Positions 1 through 6,155 of a DNA stretch of 8,720 bases are shown in pieces. Both the position numbers and the translations under genes were made by a program. Under the pieces are notes generated by a model. The model made no database searches. It was given only the letters and a program-made list of their open reading frames with translations, and was not told the DNA's origin. Within the stretch, counting starts at the first letter, position 1. The number at the start of each line of letters is the position of its first letter. Source of the DNA: JAAUUJ01 sp964392245 (GTDB taxonomy: Bacteria > Cyanobacteriota > Cyanobacteriia > Thermostichales > Thermostichaceae); the NCBI GenBank assembly GCA_964392245.1, contig CAYMOX010000097.1:1-8720 (forward strand), read 5' to 3'.

Positions 1-69
1 CTGACGGGGCTCGAACCCGCAACTTCCGCCGTGACAGGGCGGTGCTCTAACCAATTGAACTACAGCCCC
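1..69 (-). tRNA. tRNA-Asp (GUC), 3' end cut by window edge
   Basis: Read on the minus strand, this folds as a tRNA. The acceptor 5' strand GGGGCTG starts at 69. The anticodon stem CCGCC/GGCGG encloses the loop CTGTCAC, with anticodon GTC (complement of 33-35), which decodes Asp. The T arm is GCGGG-TTCGAGC-CCCGT. The acceptor 3' strand begins CAG at the window edge, so the last four acceptor bases, the discriminator base and any encoded CCA lie outside. Identity is firm from the anticodon; only the 3' end is unseen. Confidence 0.96.
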
Positions 70-86
70 ATGTGCTGCGAATTACC

Positions 87-115
87 ATTATTTACCCGAG
101 TCATCATCATGTCAA
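87..115 (-). promoter_or_regulatory. Sigma-70-type promoter of tRNA-Asp
   Basis: On the minus strand there is a perfect -35 hexamer TTGACA (complement of 110-115), a 17-bp spacer, and a -10 hexamer AATAAT (complement of 87-92, inside a TAAATAAT run). Transcription would start near position 80, about 10 bases before the mature tRNA 5' end at 69, which is a normal pre-tRNA leader. Because the promoter occupies this stretch, a GTG start at 72 for the plus-strand gene is unlikely. Confidence 0.75.
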
Positions 116-161
116 GTCCCCATCCACACCATCTGCGCCAGAGATCCCTTACTATGGCCCT

Positions 162-638
162 ATGGTTGATCTCCCCACTCTGCAAACCCAGGCTCACCGC
201 TTGGTAGAAACTGCCCCAGATCATGGGATTCCTGTCTCAGCAATGCAGCAGGTAGGAGCCATGTTAATTCAAGTGGCCCAGCCGTTGGATCATTCCTCCT
301 ATACGCTGCTTCGTTACCCTGACCAGAGCTGGTTCCTGATGCCGCAGCCTGTTCAGCCGGATGCTGCTGAGACCTGCCTCTGGTTGCCTGCCTTTGCTGC
401 CTCTGCGGATGCCGAAGCTATCCAACACCAGGTGGCGGGGGTTGCTCCTGATCTGAAGCCTCAGGTTTTGGGGGTGGTGGAAGTGCTGTTTCACGGGCTG
501 GGACTGCGTCGAGCTCAGGGCATCTTGTTTTATGAGAAACCTGGTCATGCTGACTGGGGCAAAAGCGTGTTGTGCCAGGATTTGCAGCAGCGCCTGCGCC
601 AGACTCTGCAGTCGACCGTCCTGAATCCGATAGCCTGA
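162..638 (+). CDS. Hypothetical protein, 158 aa, probably conserved in cyanobacteria
   Basis: I do not recognise this protein as a named family. The frame is open from a GTG at 72, but the first 90 bases overlap the promoter of the opposite tRNA gene, and the encoded His/Ser/Pro-rich stretch looks non-coding. The ATG at 162 (protein begins MVDLPTLQTQ) is therefore preferred; no good Shine-Dalgarno sequence is seen before it. The product is soluble, with no signal peptide, membrane segment or Cys cluster. It alternates predicted helices with short hydrophobic strands (for example SYTLLRYPDQSWFLM). Its stop is one base from the stop of the convergent kinase gene, so the two transcripts must run into each other or end inside one another. 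That it is a real gene is likely from its tight packing and protein-like composition; its role is unknown. Confidence 0.7.
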   Translation: MVDLPTLQTQAHRLVETAPDHGIPVSAMQQVGAMLIQVAQPLDHSSYTLLRYPDQSWFLMPQPVQPDAAETCLWLPAFAASADAEAIQHQVAGVAPDLKPQVLGVVEVLFHGLGLRRAQGILFYEKPGHADWGKSVLCQDLQQRLRQTLQSTVLNPIA

Positions 639-639
639 G

Positions 640-2319
640 TTAATCCAGGATCGCCCCCTGAGATTTGGCAAAGTCCCGGAATTTATCATCCATTTGGGCA
701 CCCCTCAGGTCTGTTTTCCGTAAGCAGGTGTAGCTTTTGGTCTGGGCTTCGTTAAAGATGCCAAAGCTATGCCGTCCCGCCACCGACCATAAGACCCCAG
801 CCCCACTGAGCATGCCAAAAAAACCTGCTGCCACCGAAAGGAGAATTTGCCGGAAAAGAACATGAAAAAGAGCAAAGCCTACCACCGCTGATCCCACAAT
901 TCCAATCAATCCTGCCACCACCCCACTCAGGGTCATGGCCTGACCAAACAGCCAGAGAATAGCCCGTACCAGCCGAGGCTTAGGGGTATTAAACTGGACT
1001 CCCCGCAGATCGGCTCTTTGTAGATTGGCACTGGTTAAATCGGTGCCCCGCAGATCGGCACGGCGGAGATCACGACCGGCCAGGGTCTGGCGCACCAGGG
1101 ATCGTCCCCGTAGATCGGCATTGGCCATTGAGGGAATCCGGGGCACAGTGGGGTTGCTGCGAGAAAAGCCCGTGGATGCGTTGCCATAGCCCGAATTGCG
1201 ACCATAGAAGCCACTGGTGGTTTTGCCCGAGAAACCTGTAGGGGAGCTGGAGGGCATCGATTTCCCTGGCAAGGACGCCACAGAGGGAACTGATTTCCCT
1301 GCTGGGGGTGCTGTGAAGCCCTCGGAGCGGCGGGTAGACCAGTGGCTGGAGATCATGGAGCTGGTGCTGGGGGATCCGTAGGATTGGGGCAGAACAATCA
1401 CAGACTGGCGACTGCCGTTTCCTTCCTCGGATAATCCCTGCAGGGCTCGCAAGACTTCGGTTGAGGTGGCATAACGGTTTCCCAGGGATGGCTCCAGCAT
1501 CTTGAGCAGGATCGCTTCAAACTCTGGGCTTAACTGGATGCGGCTGGACCAGTCCCAACGGCCCTGATCGTGGTCATAAAGTTTGGCGGGGGATTCCCGT
1601 GTCAATAGGTTGAGGCAGGTGGCTCCCAAAGCATAGATATCACTGGCTGGAACAATCTTGGAGCCTGAGACCTGTTCGGGGGGAGAAAATCCCAGTGAGC
1701 GGATGGCGGTGGCCTCCATGGGAGTTTCTTGGGTGGGGTCTGGATTGAGTTCCTTCACCGCCCCAAAGTCAATCAGCACCAGTCGTTGATCAGCTTTGCG
1801 CCGGATCAGGTTGGCGGGCTTAATATCGCGATGGACTGTGTTATGGCTGTGAACATAGCTGAGGATCAGGAGCATTTCCTGCAGCACCTGACGCACCTGT
1901 TCCTCCGACATCGGACCGTAGTTGTGCAACTCATGGGAAAGGGTGACCCCATGAATAAATTCCTGGACCAGATAAAACTTGCCCCGTTCCTCAAAGTGGG
2001 CAAAAAGCTTGGGGATCTGGGAATGCTCCCCCAATTTCTCCAGTACCTCTGCTTCCCGATTGAATAGCTGGAGAGAGAGTTCCGCGATTTGAGGAGAGCT
2101 TTCGATCGGACGCAGCTGCTTGATCACCCGTGGGGGTTTGGAAGGCATATCCATATCGCGGGCCAGGAAGGTGGCTCCAAATCCCCCCTGCCCGATCCGC
2201 TTGTAGGCACGGTAGCGGTTCCGCAGCAGCAGAGGGGAACCACAGGCTTGACATTTCACAGCCTCGGGAGAGTTCTCGGGCTGGGGACAGGCGGGATTCA
2301 AGCAGTAGCAGTTGGCCAT
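640..2319 (-). CDS. spkB: SpkB-type Ser/Thr protein kinase with N-terminal Cys cluster, pentapeptide repeats and membrane segments
   Basis: A 559-aa eukaryotic-like (Hanks-type) kinase that phosphorylates Ser/Thr on proteins. Residues 4-26 hold a zinc-ribbon-like Cys cluster (C4, C6, C11, C23, C26). The kinase domain spans about 36-296: Gly loop GQGGFG (43-48), ATP lysine K67 (VIK), catalytic HRDIKPAN (163-170, D165), DFG (184-186) and SPPEQ as the APE equivalent (212-216). All catalytic residues are present. A Ser/Gly/Pro-rich linker (about 300-395) leads to pentapeptide repeats (399-443, A[DN]LXX pattern). Two hydrophobic segments (about 460-489 and 491-513) follow, then one stray DLRGA unit near the C-terminus. 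The start at 2319 is supported by AGGA six bases upstream. The architecture matches Synechocystis SpkB, whose Cys motif is reported to be redox-sensitive and which is linked to oxidative stress and motility. The hydrophobic pair suggests membrane anchoring. Transcribed divergently from alaS. The kinase call is very firm; orthology to spkB is likely but unproven. Confidence 0.92.
   Translation of the reverse strand: MANCYCLNPACPQPENSPEAVKCQACGSPLLLRNRYRAYKRIGQGGFGATFLARDMDMPSKPPRVIKQLRPIESSPQIAELSLQLFNREAEVLEKLGEHSQIPKLFAHFEERGKFYLVQEFIHGVTLSHELHNYGPMSEEQVRQVLQEMLLILSYVHSHNTVHRDIKPANLIRRKADQRLVLIDFGAVKELNPDPTQETPMEATAIRSLGFSPPEQVSGSKIVPASDIYALGATCLNLLTRESPAKLYDHDQGRWDWSSRIQLSPEFEAILLKMLEPSLGNRYATSTEVLRALQGLSEEGNGSRQSVIVLPQSYGSPSTSSMISSHWSTRRSEGFTAPPAGKSVPSVASLPGKSMPSSSPTGFSGKTTSGFYGRNSGYGNASTGFSRSNPTVPRIPSMANADLRGRSLVRQTLAGRDLRRADLRGTDLTSANLQRADLRGVQFNTPKPRLVRAILWLFGQAMTLSGVVAGLIGIVGSAVVGFALFHVLFRQILLSVAAGFFGMLSGAGVLWSVAGRHSFGIFNEAQTKSYTCLRKTDLRGAQMDDKFRDFAKSQGAILD
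1001..1119 (-). repeat. DNA-level repeats encoding pentapeptide units of the kinase
   Basis: Three near-identical 14-base copies occur at 1001-1014, 1046-1059 and 1106-1119 (CCCCGCAGATCGGC twice, CCCCGTAGATCGGC once). On the coding strand each reads Ala-Asp-Leu-Arg-Gly. Spacings of 45 and 60 bases keep the frame in whole pentapeptide units. This is internal to the kinase gene and reflects the pentapeptide-repeat region, not an independent element. Confidence 0.8.
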
Positions 2320-2325
2320 GACCAG

Positions 2326-2329
2326 TCCT
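2326..2329 (-). promoter_or_regulatory. Ribosome binding site of the kinase gene
   Basis: AGGA on the minus strand ends six bases before the ATG at 2319. It supports that ATG as the start, together with the Cys cluster beginning at residue 4. Confidence 0.6.
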
Positions 2330-2481
2330 GGAAGATGCCAGCAATCAAACGCAAAGGAGCCAGGTGAATAATCCTCTGGAGAAGGGGAGAAAAGGAGGTG
2401 AGCAACCCAGGAGTGAAGCGATCATTCCCCAAGGTAGCGCTGACCCTGCTTAACTTGACCTTCCTCAACTAAAATACCCAA

Positions 2482-2493
2482 TAAACCGGTTTA
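2482..2493. promoter_or_regulatory. Perfect 12-bp palindrome TAAACCGGTTTA, possible operator
   Basis: A perfectly symmetric 12-bp site lies 163 bp upstream of the kinase start and 338 bp upstream of alaS. On the minus strand it sits directly before TATTTT, a possible -10 hexamer, so it would fill a spacer position. The position and symmetry fit a dimeric regulator site, but no regulator is identified and the site could be chance. Confidence 0.3.
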
Positions 2494-2797
2494 GCTGTTC
2501 TCCAGGAACCTGACCCTCAGGGTTTGCACAAAATTTATCAAGTTAACTTCAACAACTCCACCTGAAGGGCACCCATATGGATCAAAGATTACCACCTTCT
2601 TACTGATTCCTATTGTGTCGCGTGATCAGAGCGACGTCACTGGGCAATCCTGCGGAATTTCTGGCTCAGAGCAGGCTCTTTTGCCCCTGGATCGCCGCGA
2701 ATTCTTCACCAGTACCGCCCAGAGATCAGGGAGGGAAGACCTTCTCGCTGCGGCTCAGGTTTTCCGGGATGGCTGTGATTCCTGGCTAATTCATCAA

Positions 2798-2817
2798 TAG
2801 AATAGGGGACATCCCCT
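2798..2817 (+). promoter_or_regulatory. Possible alaS -10 element (TAGAAT) followed by a short hairpin
   Basis: TAGAAT at 2798-2803 resembles a -10 hexamer, but no good -35 lies 16-18 bp upstream. It abuts a perfect inverted repeat, AGGGG-ACAT-CCCCT (2804-2817). The hairpin lies 13 bases before the alaS ATG, in the position where a transcript start or ribosome loading would occur. No clear Shine-Dalgarno sequence precedes alaS, so the GGGG arm could serve as a weak one or the hairpin could modulate initiation. Confidence 0.3.
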
Positions 2818-2830
2818 GTTTTCTGGTACC

Positions 2831-5458
2831 ATGCTCCACTCGTTAACTGGTTCTCAGATCCGCCAGACTTTTTTAGACTTCTATGCCCAGCGCGACCATC
2901 AGGTGCTTCCCAGTGCTTCGCTGGTGCCGGAGGATCCCACGGTTCTGTTAACGATTGCTGGGATGCTACCCTTCAAGCCGATCTTTTTGGGGCAGCGCCC
3001 TGCGGAACACGTCCGCGTAACCACCGCCCAGAAGTGTGTGCGCAACAATGACATCGAAAATGTGGGGCGCACCGCCCGACATCACACCTTCTTTGAGATG
3101 CTGGGCAACTTCAGTTTTGGAGATTATTTCAAAAAAGAGGCGATCAGCTGGGCCTGGGAACTGGTCACGGAGGTGTTTGGCCTCCCCCCAGAACGCCTGG
3201 TGGTCAGTGTCTTTCGGGAGGATGAAGACGCCTTTGCCCTCTGGCGAGATCAGATCGGCATTCCGGCCCATCGCATTCAACGCCTGGGGGAGGAAGACAA
3301 TTTCTGGGCAGCGGGACCAACAGGGCCCTGTGGTCCGTGTTCGGAAATATACTATGATTTCAAGCCAGAGGCGGGGGATGACAGGATTGATCTGGAAGAT
3401 GACTCTCGTTTTCTCGAGATCTACAATCTGGTGTTCATGGAGTTGAACCGCGATGCTGAAGGACACCTGACGCCGTTAGCAAAACAAAATATCGATACGG
3501 GGATGGGGTTAGAGCGCCTGGCCCAGGTGCTGCAGGGGGTGCCCAACAACTATGAAACCGACCTGATCTTTCCCATCGTGCAGCGAGCTGCTGAAATTGC
3601 AGACCTCTCTTACGCCCAAGCCACCCCAGAGCAGAAGGTTTCCTTGAAGGTGATTGGAGATCATATTCGGGCGGTGATGCATCTGTTGGCCGATGGGGTG
3701 GTTCCCTCCAATGTGGAGCGGGGGTATGTGCTGCGGCGCTTGATCCGGCGGGTGGTGCGACATGGACGGCTGTTGGGGATCCAGGTCCCCTTTACGCTGG
3801 GGGTGTTGGAGGTGGCCATGGCTCTGGCGGCGGAACCCTTTCCGCATGTGCAGCAGCGGGGGGATGTGATCCGGGCAGAACTCCAGCAGGAGGAAGAGCA
3901 ATTCCTCAAGACCCTGGAGCGGGGTGAGCGCTTGCTGGTGGAGGTGATGCAGAGTGCTCAGGACAAGCAACTGATCCGTGGCGAGGATGCCTTCAAGTTG
4001 TTTGACACCTACGGGTTCCCTCTGGAGCTGACCCAGGAAATTGCAGCGGAGCAGAACTTTCAGGTGGATGTAGCCGGGTTTGCACAGGCAATGGATCAAC
4101 AACGGCAGCGCTCAAAACAGGCCCATACCACGGTGGATGTCACGGTTCAGGGCTCCTTGGATCGGCTGGCAGACCAGCTGCAAAGTACCCTTTTCCAAGG
4201 GTATTCCTTGCATCAAACCCAATCACAAGTGCGGGCGCTGCTCGTGGAGGGGAAAAGTGTCGAGCTGGCAGAAGCCGGAACTCCTGTGCAGGTGATCCTG
4301 GATCAAACCCCTTTCTATGCCGAATCGGGAGGTCAGATCGGAGACTGCGGTTATCTCTCCGGGGATCAGGTGCTGGTGCGAATTGAAGATGTGCAAAAGG
4401 ACAATGACATTTTTGTGCATATTGGTCGGGTGGAGCGGGGACAACTGCAGGTGGGGGCAACCCTCAGCAGCCAGATTGATCTCAGCTGTCGGCGGGGGGC
4501 GATGGTGCACCACAGTGCTACACACCTCTTACAGGCCGCTCTCAAACTGATCATTGATGACAGCATTGCCCAGGCAGGATCGCTGGTGAGTTTTGATCGG
4601 CTCCGCTTTGATTTCAGCTGCCCCCGTTCCATTCCTCCTGAGGAGTTGCAGCAGATTGAAGATCAGGTGAACACCTGGATTGGAGAGGCGCATAGGGCGG
4701 CAGTGGCCGAGATGGCTCTGGAGGAAGCCAAACAACGGGGGGCGGTGGCCATGTTTGGGGAAAAGTATGGGGAGCGGGTGCGGGTGATCGATTTCCCCGG
4801 GGTGTCCATGGAGTTATGTGGGGGCACCCATGTGCAGAACACTGCCGAAATTGGTCTGTTTAAGATCATCTCCGAGACCGGGGTAGCGGCAGGGATCCGG
4901 CGGATCGAAGCGGTGGCGGGTCCAGCGGTACTGGCCTACCTGAATGAGCGAGATGCGGTGGTGAAGGAGCTGACTGCCCAGTTTAAGGTGAAACCTCAGG
5001 AACTTCCCGAACGGATCCAGGCTCTCCAACAGGAATTAAAGTTTACCCAGAAAGCTCTGGAGGAAACCAAACGGCAGCTGGCGCTGGCCCAGGTGGCGGA
5101 GCTGCTTTCGCAAGCAGAGCCTTTGGGAGATCTACAAATTCTGGTGGCCTCGCTGGCGGAGACCGATGCCGAGTCCTTGAAAACCGTGGCCCAAACCTTG
5201 CTGCAAAAGTTGGGGGCTGGAGCTGTTGTCCTGGGATCGGTTCCGGAGGAGGGCAAGGTGAGTCTGGTGGCTGCCTTTAGCGATGAGGTCCAGAAGCGCG
5301 GGTTCAAGGCAGGCAACTTTGTGGGTGGCATTGCCAAACTCACCGGTGGAGGTGGAGGAGGTCGCCCCCATCTGGCTCAGGCAGGAGGCCGACAGCCGGA
5401 AAAACTACCGGAAGCCCTTGAATCGGCACGGCAACAGTTACGCCAGGGTTTGCAGTAA
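2831..5458 (+). CDS. alaS: Alanyl-tRNA synthetase (AlaRS), full length
   Basis: An 875-aa cytoplasmic class II synthetase that charges tRNA-Ala with alanine using ATP; the length matches bacterial AlaRS (E. coli is 876). The catalytic domain runs from about 1 to 240, with motif 2 around TFFEMLGNFSFGDYFK (86-101) and motif 3 as DTGMGLERL (222-230). A tRNA-recognition region follows (VIGDHIRAVMHLLADGVVPS, RGYVLRRLIRR). The editing domain, which hydrolyses Ser- and Gly-tRNA-Ala, carries the four zinc ligands H561, H565 (HHSATH), C663 and H667 (CGGTH). A coiled-coil-like stretch (about 710-760) leads to the C-terminal DHHA1/C-Ala domain with the Gly-rich TGGGGGGRPHLAQAGG motif (838-853). No key residue is missing. 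The ATG at 2831 gives the expected N-terminus (LTGSQIRQTFLDFYAQRDH). Divergent from the kinase; msrB follows after 197 bp. Confidence 0.99.
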   Translation: MLHSLTGSQIRQTFLDFYAQRDHQVLPSASLVPEDPTVLLTIAGMLPFKPIFLGQRPAEHVRVTTAQKCVRNNDIENVGRTARHHTFFEMLGNFSFGDYFKKEAISWAWELVTEVFGLPPERLVVSVFREDEDAFALWRDQIGIPAHRIQRLGEEDNFWAAGPTGPCGPCSEIYYDFKPEAGDDRIDLEDDSRFLEIYNLVFMELNRDAEGHLTPLAKQNIDTGMGLERLAQVLQGVPNNYETDLIFPIVQRAAEIADLSYAQATPEQKVSLKVIGDHIRAVMHLLADGVVPSNVERGYVLRRLIRRVVRHGRLLGIQVPFTLGVLEVAMALAAEPFPHVQQRGDVIRAELQQEEEQFLKTLERGERLLVEVMQSAQDKQLIRGEDAFKLFDTYGFPLELTQEIAAEQNFQVDVAGFAQAMDQQRQRSKQAHTTVDVTVQGSLDRLADQLQSTLFQGYSLHQTQSQVRALLVEGKSVELAEAGTPVQVILDQTPFYAESGGQIGDCGYLSGDQVLVRIEDVQKDNDIFVHIGRVERGQLQVGATLSSQIDLSCRRGAMVHHSATHLLQAALKLIIDDSIAQAGSLVSFDRLRFDFSCPRSIPPEELQQIEDQVNTWIGEAHRAAVAEMALEEAKQRGAVAMFGEKYGERVRVIDFPGVSMELCGGTHVQNTAEIGLFKIISETGVAAGIRRIEAVAGPAVLAYLNERDAVVKELTAQFKVKPQELPERIQALQQELKFTQKALEETKRQLALAQVAELLSQAEPLGDLQILVASLAETDAESLKTVAQTLLQKLGAGAVVLGSVPEEGKVSLVAAFSDEVQKRGFKAGNFVGGIAKLTGGGGGGRPHLAQAGGRQPEKLPEALESARQQLRQGLQ

Positions 5459-5655
5459 CTCCTGGTTTATCTCGGCAACCCACCCAACTGCTGCACTTCC
5501 ATTCACACTTTTTTAATATCTGTCTTGCAAACTGTACTCATACAGGTTGGTTTTCTCCGTGATCCTGAGGTTGTCACCCGATGGCGGACATGCCTGCCCT
5601 GAATTCTAGAGCCTCTTTTTCTGCTCAAAATAGACGCTGTTAGCGAGATAACACC
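5459..5655 (+). promoter_or_regulatory. alaS-msrB intergenic region; probable msr operon promoter region
   Basis: These 197 bp hold no gene. A T6 run at 5509-5514 is not preceded by a GC-rich hairpin, so it is a poor intrinsic terminator for alaS. TTGCAA at 5525-5530 and TTGTCA at 5571-5576 are -35-like, but neither has a good -10 at 16-18 bp. Inverted repeats occur at 5532-5545 (CTGTA-CTCA-TACAG) and 5635-5645 (CGCT-GTT-AGCG, 11 bases before the msrB ATG). The first has operator-like symmetry but does not fit the usual LexA spacings. Whether the msr pair has its own promoter is not settled by sequence. Confidence 0.35.
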
Positions 5656-6153
5656 ATGAATCGACGCACCTTGATCAAGCTGGGGCTGGCCACAGGCTCC
5701 GGCTGGCTGGTCACGACCTATGGACCTTCCCAAGCCTCCAGTTCTTCTGGTGCTTTTGAGGTCACCAAGTCTGAGAGTGAATGGCGAGAGTTACTCACCC
5801 CCCTGCAGTACCAGGTCCTGCGCCAGGAAGCCACCGAACCTCCCTACAAGAATCTCTACTGGGATCACAAAGAGGCGGGCATCTACGCCTGTGCGGGGTG
5901 TGACAAGCATCTGTTCTCTTCCGAGACTAAATTCGACAGCAAAACCGGGTGGCCCAGCTTCTGGGAACCGATTGTTGCCGATGCGGTGGGTACCAAAATT
6001 GATCGAAAACTGATCTTTGCCAGAACGGAAGTCCATTGTGCCCGCTGTGGAGGTCATCTGGGTCATGTGTTTGAGGATGGCCCCCCTCCTACCGGCCTAC
6101 GCTATTGTGTCAACTCAGCAGCCCTGACGTTTATCCCAGCCGCCGGAGCCTAA
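5656..6153 (+). CDS. msrB: Peptide-methionine (R)-S-oxide reductase MsrB, zinc type, predicted Tat-exported
   Basis: A 165-aa enzyme that reduces methionine-R-sulfoxide in proteins. The N-terminus MNRRTLIKLGLATGSGWLV is a twin-arginine-type signal (R3-R4 with L6 and K8, then a hydrophobic run to about 21), so export to periplasm or thylakoid lumen is predicted. The MsrB domain spans about 38-161. Structural zinc ligands are C79/C82 (CAGC) and C128/C131 (CARC). The HLGHVF motif is at 134-139 and the catalytic Cys is C151 in GLRYCVNS. The usual resolving-Cys position in KFDSxxGWPSF holds Thr (T97), so this looks like a 1-Cys-type MsrB recycled directly by a reductant. The stop is 2 bp before the msrA ATG, so the two are co-transcribed and probably translationally coupled. 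The enzyme call is firm; Tat routing is a prediction. Confidence 0.97.
   Translation: MNRRTLIKLGLATGSGWLVTTYGPSQASSSSGAFEVTKSESEWRELLTPLQYQVLRQEATEPPYKNLYWDHKEAGIYACAGCDKHLFSSETKFDSKTGWPSFWEPIVADAVGTKIDRKLIFARTEVHCARCGGHLGHVFEDGPPPTGLRYCVNSAALTFIPAAGA
6145..6148 (+). promoter_or_regulatory. msrA ribosome binding site inside the msrB 3' end
   Basis: GGAG lies seven bases before the ATG at 6156, within the last codons of msrB. It decides the msrA start in favour of 6156 over an in-frame upstream start at 6105, which would lie inside msrB, and it implies coupling of the two genes. Confidence 0.65.
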
Positions 6154-6155
6154 GT

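Larger units (their letters stand above)
2320..2830. other. Divergent intergenic region between kinase gene and alaS (511 bp)
   Basis: No convincing gene lies here. A 61-codon GTG frame at 2615-2800 lacks a ribosome binding site and has no recognisable protein features. The stretch must hold both divergent promoters, yet no clean -35/-10 pair was found for either. It contains perfect palindromes at 2482-2493 and 2540-2549, CCATATGG at 2573-2580, a small hairpin at 2507-2524 and another just before alaS (2804-2817). It also contains a purine-rich tract at 2377-2401 ending in an 11-base match to the complement of the 16S rRNA tail. Confidence 0.6.

Noticed and set aside
72..161. N-terminal extension of the 158-aa hypothetical protein from a GTG at 72
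   Set aside because: It coincides with the -35/-10 promoter of the opposite-strand tRNA-Asp gene, and the encoded residues look non-coding.
2615..2800. 61-codon plus-strand frame with GTG start upstream of alaS
   Set aside because: No ribosome binding site, mixed low-information composition, no recognisable motif, and it runs into the likely alaS promoter.
2831..5458. Several long antisense frames inside alaS
   Set aside because: They are shadows of a strongly conserved gene and show no motifs or start signals of their own.
5509..5514. T6 run as intrinsic terminator of alaS
   Set aside because: No GC-rich hairpin precedes it.
5532..5545. LexA-like box CTGTA-CTCA-TACAG upstream of msrB
   Set aside because: The spacing fits neither the E. 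coli LexA box (CTGT-N8-ACAG) nor the cyanobacterial/Bacillus-type consensus; kept only as a generic inverted repeat.
6105..6155. Upstream in-frame start for msrA inside msrB
   Set aside because: The ATG at 6156 has a good GGAG and yields a clean Sec signal peptide; the extension would disrupt it.
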